From the NCBI RefSeq assembly GCF_900187385.1, contig NZ_FYEY01000001.1, positions 7,626,001 through 7,690,000 of the forward strand: a DNA stretch of 64,000 bases, given 5' to 3'. The position numbers were made by a program, and so were the translations under genes. The stretch's first letter is position 1; the number at the start of each line of letters is the position of its first letter. Below are positions 41,874-50,172 of the stretch, in pieces. Source of the stretch: Streptomyces sp. 2114.4 (GTDB lineage Bacteria > Actinomycetota > Actinomycetes > Streptomycetales > Streptomycetaceae). Below the pieces are notes generated by a model. That model was given only the letters and a program-made list of their open reading frames with translations, searched no databases and was not told where the DNA came from.

Positions 41874-42006
41874 CGCGGCGCGGCAGCCCCGCGAGGCCGC
41901 GTGCGCTCGCGCGCCACGGGACGTGCGCAAGGGGCCGCGCGCGATGGACAGCCCCCTGGCGCCGTGTTGCATTGGAGAGGAGAGCGTTTCCCGCCGGGAG
42001 GCAGCC

Positions 42007-42135
42007 GTGGCCCATGTGGATGTGCTGGTCGCGGGGCCGGGGCCGGTAGGGCTGACGGCGGCCTCCGAGCTGTGGCGCCGTGGCGTGCGCTGCCGGGTGA
42101 TCGACAGGCTGCGCGCGCCGCACCCGTCGGCGGCG
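42007..42135 (+). pseudogene. N-terminal fragment of an FAD-dependent monooxygenase
   Basis: From a GTG with GGGAGG upstream, the frame reads AHVDVLVAGPGPVGLTAASEL and WRRGVRCRVIDRL, the GxGxxG FAD-binding start of PheA/TfdB-type aromatic hydroxylases. Similarity ends at about residue 43 (APHPSAA). The frame then runs antisense to the EF-hand gene. The catalytic domain is absent, so this is a remnant. Confidence 0.65.
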
Positions 42136-42158
42136 CCGGGCGAGGCGGCTGCCGCTCC

Positions 42159-42638
42159 TCAGGGCGCCTGCCACGCGGCGACCATCAGCCGCCCGTCGCC
42201 GTCTTCGTCCAGTGCCGTGAAAGCCGCCTTCGCCTGGGCGGCCGAGTACCCGGCCGCCTGGTGCACGGCCGTGAAGTCCGCCAGGCTGACCACACCGTCC
42301 CCGTCGGAATCGGCCAGGGCGACCGTCGCGGCGACCGACGGCCCCACGACCTTGCCGATCATCCCCGACGCGCCGGCCCGGGCGAACGCCGCGACGAACT
42401 GCTCCCGGTCCAGGCGCCCCGTGCTGTCCACGTCCGCCAGGGCGGCGAGCTCGTCGAAGGTGTTGCGCATCCCCGCACGGAGGGCTTGCGCCTTGGCGGA
42501 GTCCGCCGGTTCCCCCACCGCTTCCGTCAGTACGCGTGCCCGCTCGGTGAAGTCCTGCGCGGTCAGGTAGCCGTCGCCATCGGTGTCGTAGGTGGAGAAG
42601 CGGTGCTCGTACTCGGCACGCAGGGCATCGGAGATCAT
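42159..42638 (-). CDS. Four-EF-hand calcium-binding protein (159 aa)
   Basis: Calmodulin-like bacterial protein. Four 12-residue loops are visible: DTDGDGYLTAQDF, DVDSTGRLDREQF, DSDGDGVVSLADF and DEDGDGRLMVAAW. The first and third are canonical; the second lacks Gly at position 6's usual context but keeps acidic ends; the fourth ends in Ala-Trp rather than Glu/Asp and may bind weakly. It has no signal peptide, so it is cytoplasmic. GGAAGGG precedes the ATG. It resembles CabA/calerythrin-type streptomycete sensors. Confidence 0.9.
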   Translation of the reverse strand: MISDALRAEYEHRFSTYDTDGDGYLTAQDFTERARVLTEAVGEPADSAKAQALRAGMRNTFDELAALADVDSTGRLDREQFVAAFARAGASGMIGKVVGPSVAATVALADSDGDGVVSLADFTAVHQAAGYSAAQAKAAFTALDEDGDGRLMVAAWQAP

Positions 42639-42894
42639 GCGTCATCCCTTCCGGAGGTGGACTCCCGGCGGTGCCGGGAGAGGTGGCCGGCCGTGCGCGC
42701 GGGGGTGCCGCGCCCACCCGCCGCCATGAGCACATTAAGTGCCCGTGTGATCGCAGAAGGTTATGACGGAGGGTGTGTTCGGACTCCGGTCCACCGGGGC
42801 GTGCTCACGACGGTCGGATCATGGCACGGCTTATCAGATATTTCGGGTCGGTCACGCCTGCAACCGACGGGTCGGGCAAACGGTCCTACGGGGC

Positions 42895-43626
42895 ATGAAA
42901 AGACAACTGAACCTGCGGATACGGAGGTCCGGCGCCGCACGCCGCGCGGGCGCGACGCTTGCCCTCACGGCGCTGGCCCTCCCTCTGTCGGTGGCCTTCG
43001 GCTCCACGGCCCAGGCCGCCACCGCGTCGTCCTGCACCGCGAGCCGCGGCCCCTATCAGAAGCAGGCCGAGAAGTTCCTCGGGCTGACCGTGGACGGCCG
43101 GCAGTCGGCGGCCGACTGCCGGGCGATCCGTGCCTTCCAGACCAGCCACGGCATCACCCCGAACATCGGCTACGCCGGGCCCGTCACCTGGGGCGTGATG
43201 AGCCTCGTGGCGCAGCAGAAGGCGGCCGGGAGCAACCCGAACAAGGCCCATGAGTGCCCCACGAACAAGGGCCGGATCGCCTGCGTCGACCTCACCCGCC
43301 AGCTCAGCTGGATCCAGGACGGATCGAAGCTGGTGTTCGGGCCGGTCCCGGTCCGCACCGGACGCGACGGGTACGAGACCCGCACCGGCGCCAAGAAGAT
43401 CTACTGGCGCCACCTGCACCATGTGTCGACGATCTACCACGTGGCCATGCCGTACAGCCAGTTCTTCGACGGCGGTCAGGCGTTCCACTCCATCAGCGGC
43501 AGCGTCTGGTCGGCCCCCGGCTCGCACGGCTGCGTCAATATGCGCAGCAACGACGCCAAGAAGTACTGGTCGCTGCTCAAGAACGGTGACGACGTCTACG
43601 TCTACGGCCGTAAGCCCGGCACCTGA
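42895..43626 (+). CDS. Secreted L,D-transpeptidase with PG-binding domain (243 aa)
   Basis: The signal peptide (ALTALALPLSVAFGSTAQAA, cleavage near 41) is followed by a peptidoglycan-binding_1 domain (about 50-108; FLGLTVDGRQSAADCRAIRAFQ) and a YkuD catalytic domain (about 128-240). The active-site loop is SAPGSHGCVNMR, with nucleophile Cys213 and His211. FHSISG provides the other conserved His. It makes 3-3 cross-links or anchors proteins in peptidoglycan. The ATG at 42895 has only GGGGC upstream; longer frames do not encode a signal peptide. Confidence 0.92.
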   Translation: MKRQLNLRIRRSGAARRAGATLALTALALPLSVAFGSTAQAATASSCTASRGPYQKQAEKFLGLTVDGRQSAADCRAIRAFQTSHGITPNIGYAGPVTWGVMSLVAQQKAAGSNPNKAHECPTNKGRIACVDLTRQLSWIQDGSKLVFGPVPVRTGRDGYETRTGAKKIYWRHLHHVSTIYHVAMPYSQFFDGGQAFHSISGSVWSAPGSHGCVNMRSNDAKKYWSLLKNGDDVYVYGRKPGT

Positions 43627-43777
43627 GCCCTGAGCGGGCGGGCCGGGCCCGGCTGCGGAGGGGAGAGCGCGCCCGATGGCGGAACGCCACCGGGCGCCGC
43701 GTCGTCCGGTACGCCGTCTCGTCCGTACGCCGTGCCGTCCGCGTGCCGGACCGGCACCGCTCAGACGGGCCGTACGC

Positions 43778-44173
43778 TCACTGACTGCCGCGTCCACCGC
43801 GAGACGGCGGCAGCGCACAGGCCGCCGTACCGCCCGGCATCCGCCGGCGGTTCCTCGCGATGATCCGGTACACGCCCTGGGCGACCCACCGCACGAGCGG
43901 GAGCGTGAGCAGCGCTCCGACGACCGGCCATCCGCCGCCCGCGCTCATCAGCAGCTTGGCGACGGCCTGGGCGCCACCGTGCACGGAACCGGCCGGGGTC
44001 ACCCACAACACTTCGTGTTCGGCGCGCCGTTGCGCGATGCCGAGCCGTGCGAGGTCGGCGAACTGCCAGGGGGTGGCGTCACAGCGCGGCCGCAGACGCC
44101 GCTTTGCGAACCGGACCGAGGATGTACAGAAGGCGCAGTCGCCGTCATAGACAAGTACGGGTTGCCGCCGCAT
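43778..44173 (-). CDS. DCC-family thiol-disulfide oxidoreductase-like protein (DUF393, 131 aa)
   Basis: Begins MRRQPVLVYDGDCAFCTSSV, carrying the DGDCxFC motif that names the family. The later APWQFADL/VLWVTPAGSVHGGAQAVAKLL segment and VYRIIARNRRR are typical of DUF393. The CxxC pair suggests a redox or haem-related role, which is unproven. The start at 44173 is chosen at the motif with GGGACGGGAAG upstream; an upstream ATG at 44212 is possible. It stands alone on the minus strand. Confidence 0.85.
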   Translation of the reverse strand: MRRQPVLVYDGDCAFCTSSVRFAKRRLRPRCDATPWQFADLARLGIAQRRAEHEVLWVTPAGSVHGGAQAVAKLLMSAGGGWPVVGALLTLPLVRWVAQGVYRIIARNRRRMPGGTAACALPPSRGGRGSQ

Positions 44174-44314
44174 CTTCCCGTCCCTTCGCACCGGTGCCCT
44201 GGCGATCACCATGATAGGTGCCCGCCGCCGCGAGGATCCGCGGAGCGGTGCACCCGTGCCCCGGCCGTATGCGGACCGTGCCGGTGGCCGGGGCCGGGTG
44301 CGCGGGTGGTCGGG

Positions 44315-44818
44315 TCAGGCGGCCAGCAGGTGGTACAGGGCCATCGGCGTGACGTAGCCGGGCCAGCGGCCGTCGGCGAAGAGATGCACACCGGCGTCCA
44401 GGTAGCACTGGTCGACGAGTTGGGAGCAGATCATGTGCCGGGTGCTGGCGACATAGCGGCGCAGGCCCGGAACGGGCAGATGGAAGCGGTGCGTGGCGAT
44501 CGCGAGGTAGTCGAGGAAGCTGTAGGGGACCCCGGCGTAGCGGGTGGCGGCGGCGCAGATGCCGGTGCGCTGCCGCTCGGTGAGCCCTTCCGGGCAGACG
44601 TAGACCACGTCCGCGTCGGCGTAGGCGGTGAGGGACAGGATGCGGGCGCCGCCCGGCTCGGCCTCCAGCAGCCGGTCGCCGGGCAGGACCAGGAAGGCGT
44701 GTTCGTAGTCGGAGAAACCGTCGCCGTTGATCCACTGTCCGAAGCGGATCAACTGGCCGGTGACGCCGGATATCCGGGTGAGTCCGATGTCGCCCGGCAG
44801 GGGATGGGTGTGCTTCAT
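44315..44818 (-). CDS. YiiX/YebB-type NlpC/P60-like cysteine hydrolase (167 aa)
   Basis: Begins MKHTHPLPGDIGLTRISGVTG. DYEHAFLVL supplies a conserved His, LEAEPGGARI a conserved segment, and MICSQLVDQCYLDAGV the nucleophile Cys in a helix, which is the permuted papain-like order of YiiX/YebB proteins. YAGVPYSFLDYLAIA follows the family pattern (Y.G.PY.FLDY). It has no signal peptide, so it is cytoplasmic. Substrate unknown; relatives hydrolyse amide or thioester bonds. GGGAGCTG lies upstream of the ATG. Confidence 0.82.
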   Translation of the reverse strand: MKHTHPLPGDIGLTRISGVTGQLIRFGQWINGDGFSDYEHAFLVLPGDRLLEAEPGGARILSLTAYADADVVYVCPEGLTERQRTGICAAATRYAGVPYSFLDYLAIATHRFHLPVPGLRRYVASTRHMICSQLVDQCYLDAGVHLFADGRWPGYVTPMALYHLLAA

Positions 44819-45069
44819 GAGCAGCTCCCAGAGCCAAAGGGGGGTTCCCGTGAGTAATACCCGCTGTCATGGCGTGCGCACCGTCCGTGGCGGGACTTGG
44901 TGGCGGATGCCGGTGGGGGCCGGCCGGTGGATGACGGTGGAGGGCAAGGGGCAGATGGCGGAGGGGGAGGGACGGCGGGCGCTCGGCGGGGTACGGGTGT
45001 GCGGACCGGGTTCGGCCGCTGCCGGCCGAAGAGAGCGGGTCGAAGAGAGCGGGCGGGAGGAGTGGGAAG

Positions 45070-45891
45070 GTGAGGAGCGGTTCAGTGTCCGGGGAGTCTG
45101 TGACGGTGCGTCAGGAAAAGGGTGGGGCGGGTGGTGGCGGGGCGGCGCTGTCGGGCAGCGTGGCGCTGGTGACCGGGGCCTCCAGCGGTATCGGTGCGGC
45201 CGCCGCCCTGGCGCTGGCCCGGGAGGGCGCTTCCCTCGCCCTGGTCGCCCGCCGTCGCGAGCGACTGGAACACCTCACGCGGACCCTCGGCGAGCGGGGA
45301 GGGGCATCCCTCGCCCTGACGGCCGATCTCGGTGACACGAGGCAGGCACGGCGGGTGGTCGAGGAGACCGTCGACCACTTCGGGCGGCTGGATGTCCTGG
45401 TGAACAACGCGGGCTTCGGTGCGCGCGGCGCGGTGGAGGACAGCGACCCGGAGGACTGGGACCGGATGGTCGGCCTGAACTTCACGGCGGTTCTGCGCAT
45501 GTCGCACGCGGCACTCCCGCATCTGCTGCGCGCGGCACACGAGGGGCCCCGGGGCGTCGCCGACCTGGTGACCGTCAGCTCTGTCGCGGGCCGGGTGCCC
45601 CGCAGGGACAACAGCGTCTACTCGGCCACCAAGCATGCGGTGTGCTCCTTCAGCGAGGCGCTGCGCCAGGAGGTGACCGGACGGCAGGTCCGGGTCGGAC
45701 TCGTCGAACCGGGTATGACCTCGACGGAGATGACACGTGGCGGCAGCCAGGCCGCATCGGCCCACGGGATGCCGCAGGAAAGCTGGCTGCACGCCGAGGA
45801 CATCGCCCGCGTCATCACCTTCATGGTCACCCAGCCGCCGCATATGGCGGTCAACGAGATCACCGTGCGGCCGACCGCCCAGGAACACTGA
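45070..45891 (+). CDS. Short-chain dehydrogenase/reductase (273 aa)
   Basis: Classical SDR. ALVTGASSGIGAAAALALA binds the nucleotide, LVNNAGFGARG is the NNAG motif, and the triad is Ser in VTVSSVAG with YSATKHA (YxxxK). EPGMTSTEM is the usual post-helix motif. NADP preference is suggested by ARRRERL after strand 2. The GTG at 45070 has GGAGG at good spacing. A Gly-rich N-terminal extension of about 25 residues precedes the fold. The metallophosphoesterase gene follows after 45 nt and may be co-transcribed. Confidence 0.9.
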   Translation: MRSGSVSGESVTVRQEKGGAGGGGAALSGSVALVTGASSGIGAAAALALAREGASLALVARRRERLEHLTRTLGERGGASLALTADLGDTRQARRVVEETVDHFGRLDVLVNNAGFGARGAVEDSDPEDWDRMVGLNFTAVLRMSHAALPHLLRAAHEGPRGVADLVTVSSVAGRVPRRDNSVYSATKHAVCSFSEALRQEVTGRQVRVGLVEPGMTSTEMTRGGSQAASAHGMPQESWLHAEDIARVITFMVTQPPHMAVNEITVRPTAQEH

Positions 45892-45936
45892 CCGCCGCGC
45901 GCCCCCGCGTCCGTGGCACCGCCGAGGAGAGGCCCC

Positions 45937-46440
45937 GTGCGACTCCTGCTCATTGCCGACACCCATCTGCCCAAGCGCGCCAAGGTACTGCCGTCACAGC
46001 TGCTCGACGAAGTGCCCCGTGCCGATGTCGTGGTGCATGCCGGCGACTGGGTCGACACCGCCACCCTGGACCTGCTGCAGGCCCGCGCCCGGCGGCTGAT
46101 CGGGGTGTACGGCAACAACGACGGCCCGGAGCTGCGGGCCCGGCTGCCCGAGGTGGCGTACGCGGAACTGGCGGGCGTCCGGTTCGCCGTGGTGCACGAG
46201 ACGGGTCCCGCGCAGGGGCGGGAGCGCCGTTGCGCCGCACGGTTCCCCGAGCTCGATGTGCTGGTGTTCGGCCACAGCCACATCCCCTGGGACTCCACGG
46301 CGGACGACCGGCTGCGCCTGCTGAACCCGGGGTCGCCGACCGACCGCCGCCGGCAGCCGTACTGCACCTACATGACGGTGGAGCTGGCGCAGGGCCGGCT
46401 CACCGGGGTACAGCTGCACCGTCTGCCCCGCGGCACATGA
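45937..46440 (+). CDS. YfcE/MJ0936-type metallophosphoesterase (167 aa)
   Basis: All calcineurin-like metal motifs are present: IADTHLPKR (DxH), VVHAGDWVD (GD), YGNNDG (GNND), VVHETG and FGHSHIP (GHxH). Length and the C-terminal LLNPGSPTDRR fit the YfcE family of phosphodiesterases. The GTG at 45937 lies 6 nt after GAGGAGA. Natural substrate unknown. It follows the SDR gene closely. Confidence 0.88.
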   Translation: MRLLLIADTHLPKRAKVLPSQLLDEVPRADVVVHAGDWVDTATLDLLQARARRLIGVYGNNDGPELRARLPEVAYAELAGVRFAVVHETGPAQGRERRCAARFPELDVLVFGHSHIPWDSTADDRLRLLNPGSPTDRRRQPYCTYMTVELAQGRLTGVQLHRLPRGT

Positions 46441-46520
46441 GGCCGCGGTGACTGCCGCACGGCCCGCGCACTCGTCAGCGGCCGGCCCGCACGCTCCTCA
46501 CCGGCCGGTCCGCACACTGC

Positions 46521-47027
46521 TCACAGGCCGAGCAGGCCGCGGACGTAGGCGGCCTGGCCGGCGTGCTGCAGATCGTCCGCGATCACGCTGATCAGGCGGA
46601 CTCCCAGGGTGACGGGCGGTGTCCAGCCGCGGTCGACGACACGCTTCATGTCCTTGTCGTCGATCCCGGCGAGGTACTGCACGGTGTTGTCGTGGACGGC
46701 GCCGTGATAGCCCGTCAGGAGCTGTGCGCTCAGGTCGCCTACGGCCGCCACGTCCTTGCCAAAGTGGCCGTAGCCGGTGTCGTCGGCCGCGAAGGGGAGG
46801 CCGAAGCGGTCGTACCAGCCGTCCGCGGTCCAGATCTGCTCGGTGCCCGCTACCCCGGCGAGGTGATCGTCCTGGATCCTGGTGAGGTGCCAGACCAGCC
46901 AGGCGATCGAATTGGCGTCGTCGGGGCGGGTGCTGAGCTCGTCGGGGTCGAGTCCGGAGACGACGTCTTCGACGACCTCACGGATGCGTCCGAAGGCGTC
47001 GACGAGCAGATCCGTGCCGGCGTTCAT
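46521..47027 (-). CDS. DinB-family protein (DUF664 type, 168 aa)
   Basis: Four-helix bundle metalloprotein. LLVDAFGRIREVVEDVV, IAWLVWHLTRIQDDHLAG (first His pair region) and VISVIADDLQHAGQAAYVRGLL (last His) give the three-histidine pattern. Such proteins in actinobacteria are putative mycothiol or bacillithiol S-transferases. AAGGAG precedes the ATG at 47027. It is transcribed leftward, downstream of the NRPS terminator. Confidence 0.85.
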   Translation of the reverse strand: MNAGTDLLVDAFGRIREVVEDVVSGLDPDELSTRPDDANSIAWLVWHLTRIQDDHLAGVAGTEQIWTADGWYDRFGLPFAADDTGYGHFGKDVAAVGDLSAQLLTGYHGAVHDNTVQYLAGIDDKDMKRVVDRGWTPPVTLGVRLISVIADDLQHAGQAAYVRGLLGL

Positions 47028-47259
47028 TCAAGGCTCCTTTGCGGCGGCGGGGTCCTCGCGCGGAAGGTCCGCGGATACCGGTACCGCTGGACCGGGGTGT
47101 TGCGCTCCGGTGGCGGTCAGGCACCCGGAGGGCGTCGGCCCCGGCAGCCCGCCCATGGTCGCAAGCCGGCCCCGGGAATCGGTGCGGGGCAGGCCGAGAG
47201 GCGGGATTTTCCCGGATCGGGGAACTCGATCGCGCGCCGGCGCCGAGGTTCGGCAACGG

Positions 47260-47298
47260 GAGACGCCCGGTGGCCCCCCACGGGTCACCGGGCGTCTC
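47260..47298 (-). terminator. 13-bp hairpin ending the NRPS operon
   Basis: GAGACGCCCGGTG (47260-47272) and CACCGGGCGTCTC (47286-47298) are perfect inverted arms with a 13-nt loop, 19 nt past the last NRPS stop codon. Confidence 0.88.
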
Positions 47299-47316
47299 GT
47301 GCCGACCTGCCGGTCC

Positions 47317-50172
47317 TCAGGGCCCGGCAGGTCCGGTCATGGCGGCCAGCACGGAGCGCCAGTCCTCGCCCGGCCGGGCGCGCAGGGACGGGGCCAGCCG
47401 GTCGGACTGGTAGTGCCAGCGGTGGTCGAGGTCCGGGTGGACCTCGTCCGTCTCCTGGATCTCGCTGTCGCTGCCGAGCAGTTCGGTCAGCCCGGTGGCG
47501 AGCTCCCGCCAGGCGAGGTGGCCGCTGACGGCATTGGCGACGCCGTGGACGGGCGAGTCCAGACAGGAGACGACGGCCCGGGCCAGGGCCGCGGCGTGCA
47601 CCCAGGCCGCGCCGTACCACGCATGGCCGTGCGTTCCCGGCCGCGGCAGGACGATCGGCCGGCCCTCCCGGGCCGCCTGGTAGAGCACCCCGGTCGCCCC
47701 CCAGCGCAACTGGTCCCGCAGCCGCTGGTGCGCTCCCCAGACGAGCGGGGAACGGACGGCGCTCGCGCCTCCCCGGCCCTGGGTGCCGGCCGCCCGCAGC
47801 AGCAGCCCTTCGCAGTCGGTCTTCGCCTGTCCGTACCCGCTCAGCGGCTGCCGGGAGGCGGACTCCTCAGCGACCCACTCGCCGGCCGGGTGTCCGTAGG
47901 CGTCCACACTGCTGACGAAGACGAACGGGCCGCGCGACCAGGCGCCGACCATCGCGGCCATCGCCGTCACATCGACCTCGGGACGGGTGAAGGTGCAGGC
48001 CGCGTGGATCACCGCATCGGCGCCGTCCACGGCCTTGCGCAGGCCGTCCAGGTCGGTGAGGTCGCCCTCGATGACGTCCACCCCGTCCCCGGCCACGAGG
48101 TGGGCCGATTCGGGGCGGGCCAGGGCCAGGACCGGACGTCCTCGGGCGGCCAGTTCGCGCAGCACGAAAGCGCCGACCCCGCCGGTGCCGCCGGTGACCA
48201 GCACCGTGCCCTCGCGGGAGCGCCGCGGGCGCACGGACCCGGCCGAGGGCGCGGCGGCCCGCTCCGCCTCACGTGCGGCCAGCAGCGCGGTGACCGCGCG
48301 CGGGGTGCGGGCCTGCATGATGTCCAGGCCGGTCAGCGGCAGTTTCAGCGACTGGCGCAGCCGCTCGGCGAGCTGGACGGCGATCAGCGAGTGGCCGCCG
48401 AGGAGGAAGAAGTCGTCGTCCGGTCCGGGCGCGTGGCCCAGGAGGGCGGTGAACCCTTCGATCACGGCGTCCGCATGCGCCCCCTCCGGCGCGGGGGCCG
48501 TCGGGACCCCCGGGAGCCGGGCCGGATCCGGCGTGCCGTCGGCCGTGCGCGGCAGGGTGTCCAGCAGGGTCACCGCGGCGGGCACCAGGTCAGGGGCCAG
48601 CGCCGAGCGCAGACGGGAGCGGAGCTCGGCGGGGGTGGGCCCGCCGATGCCGCGCAGTACGGCATAGGCCAGCAGCGGGCCGCCGGCCGGTTCGACCACG
48701 GCGGCCTCGGCCACCTCGGGGTGCGAGCGCAGCAGCACCTCGGCCGGATGTCCGCCGGTTTCGCCCCCGGGCGCCGGCGGCCCGCCGGGCAGGTGGGACA
48801 ACTGGAGCCCCGGGTCGTCGGCCACCGCGGTGAGCAGGGCGGCGTAGTGCGTGCCGAGAGCGGCCGCCGCCTCCTCGTCCAGCGCGCTCCGGCTGTACTG
48901 GACGATTCCGGCGGGGGCGTCCGTGTCCACCATGCCGAAGGAGAGGTCGAACTTGGCTTCTCCGGCGCCGACCTCGACGTAGGTGTCCGCCAAACCGGGC
49001 AGCCGCAGCGTCGTGGGGGCGCCCAGGACGTCCGCGGTCACCCGGATCAGCGCCGTCCCGTCCGCGTTGCGGGCGGCGGCGCCGAGGCGGTCGAGGATCA
49101 GGTCGAACGGGACCTCACGGCGCTGCTGGGCGTCCAGCAGCGCTTCTCGTACCCGCTCCAGAAGGACGGTGAAGGACGGGTCGCCGGCGGTGTTCACGCG
49201 GACCGGGAGGGTGTTGACGCACAGTCCGACCAGGCCGCGCATCTCCGGGCCCTGCCGGTGGGTGCCGGCGACCCCGATCACCAGGTCGTCCTGGCCGGTG
49301 AAGCGGTGCAGCGCGGCGAAGGACGCGGTGAGCGCCACGGTGAAGAGGGTGGCCCGGTGCCGGCGGCCGAGTTCGCGCAGGGCGGCCGGCACCCGGAGGG
49401 CGAGCGGCGCGGTGTGGACACCGGCCGGGCGGATGCCGGTGTCGGCGGGCGGGTGCGCGGGGCGGGGCAGACGCAGCGGGCGGACGCCGTCGAGCCGTTC
49501 GGCCCAGTGGTCCAGGCCCGCTTCCAGGCGGCCTGTGGCCGCCTGCTCGCGGCGTGCGAAGTCCGCGTACTGTGCCGGTGCCGGCTCCGCCTCGGCGGTG
49601 GTGCCCTGGGCGACGGCCGCGTAGGTCCGGGCCAGTTCTCCGGCCACGGTCTCCAACGAGGCGCCGTCGATGGCGATGTGATGGAAGGTCAGCAATACCG
49701 TGTGGTCCTGTTCCCCGTGCCGCAGGACCAGGGCCCGCGGAAGGGGACCGGCGGCGAGATCGAAGGGGCGGTGCGCCTCCTCGGCCAGCAGTGCGCCGGA
49801 GCCGTCCGCGTCCGCCTCCACGACGCGCAGCGCGATCGCCTCCGGGGCCGGCAGCACCTCCTGGTACGGCTCACCGTCCCGCTGCCCGTAGCGGGTACGC
49901 AGAATCTCGTGACGGCGTACCAGCGAGGCCAGCGCGGCGGCCAGCGCGTCCAGGTCGAGCGGACCGCGCAGCCGGGTGGCGAAGGGCACGCTGTACGAGG
50001 CATCGCCGTGCCCCAGCCGGTCCATCAGCCACATACGGCGCTGGGCGTGCGAGAGCGGCGCGGGTCCTCGGCGGACGGGTGCGGGCGCGGCGGCGGGACG
50101 GGCGGCACGGGAGCGGGCCCGGCGCAGCAGCTCCTCCTGGAGCGCCGCGGCGGCGGGGGTGTCAGTGGCCAT
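47317..50172 (-). CDS. Terminal NRPS protein: C - vestigial A - PCP - SDR reductase (951 aa)
   Basis: A condensation domain (about 35-460) has HHIAIDG at 164-170, intact. Residues about 475-555 match only the C-terminal subdomain of an adenylation domain (SHPEVAEAAVV, LLAYAVL, LRSALAPDLVPAAV), and where the catalytic lysine motif should be it reads TADGTPDP, so no active A domain exists. A PCP follows with LGGHSL (Ser595). The end (656-951) is an NAD(P)-binding extended SDR (VTGGTGGVGAF, SSVDAYG, YGQAK), which may release the product reductively. The PCP must be loaded in trans. GGAGG precedes the ATG; the start overlaps the upstream stop by 11 nt. Confidence 0.85.
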   Translation of the reverse strand: MATDTPAAAALQEELLRRARSRAARPAAAPAPVRRGPAPLSHAQRRMWLMDRLGHGDASYSVPFATRLRGPLDLDALAAALASLVRRHEILRTRYGQRDGEPYQEVLPAPEAIALRVVEADADGSGALLAEEAHRPFDLAAGPLPRALVLRHGEQDHTVLLTFHHIAIDGASLETVAGELARTYAAVAQGTTAEAEPAPAQYADFARREQAATGRLEAGLDHWAERLDGVRPLRLPRPAHPPADTGIRPAGVHTAPLALRVPAALRELGRRHRATLFTVALTASFAALHRFTGQDDLVIGVAGTHRQGPEMRGLVGLCVNTLPVRVNTAGDPSFTVLLERVREALLDAQQRREVPFDLILDRLGAAARNADGTALIRVTADVLGAPTTLRLPGLADTYVEVGAGEAKFDLSFGMVDTDAPAGIVQYSRSALDEEAAAALGTHYAALLTAVADDPGLQLSHLPGGPPAPGGETGGHPAEVLLRSHPEVAEAAVVEPAGGPLLAYAVLRGIGGPTPAELRSRLRSALAPDLVPAAVTLLDTLPRTADGTPDPARLPGVPTAPAPEGAHADAVIEGFTALLGHAPGPDDDFFLLGGHSLIAVQLAERLRQSLKLPLTGLDIMQARTPRAVTALLAAREAERAAAPSAGSVRPRRSREGTVLVTGGTGGVGAFVLRELAARGRPVLALARPESAHLVAGDGVDVIEGDLTDLDGLRKAVDGADAVIHAACTFTRPEVDVTAMAAMVGAWSRGPFVFVSSVDAYGHPAGEWVAEESASRQPLSGYGQAKTDCEGLLLRAAGTQGRGGASAVRSPLVWGAHQRLRDQLRWGATGVLYQAAREGRPIVLPRPGTHGHAWYGAAWVHAAALARAVVSCLDSPVHGVANAVSGHLAWRELATGLTELLGSDSEIQETDEVHPDLDHRWHYQSDRLAPSLRARPGEDWRSVLAAMTGPAGP

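Noticed and set aside
47028..47259. Possible MbtH-like or thioesterase gene at the end of the NRPS operon
   Set aside because: None of the frames contain MbtH tryptophan motifs or a GxSxG loop. The operon ends at the 47260 hairpin.
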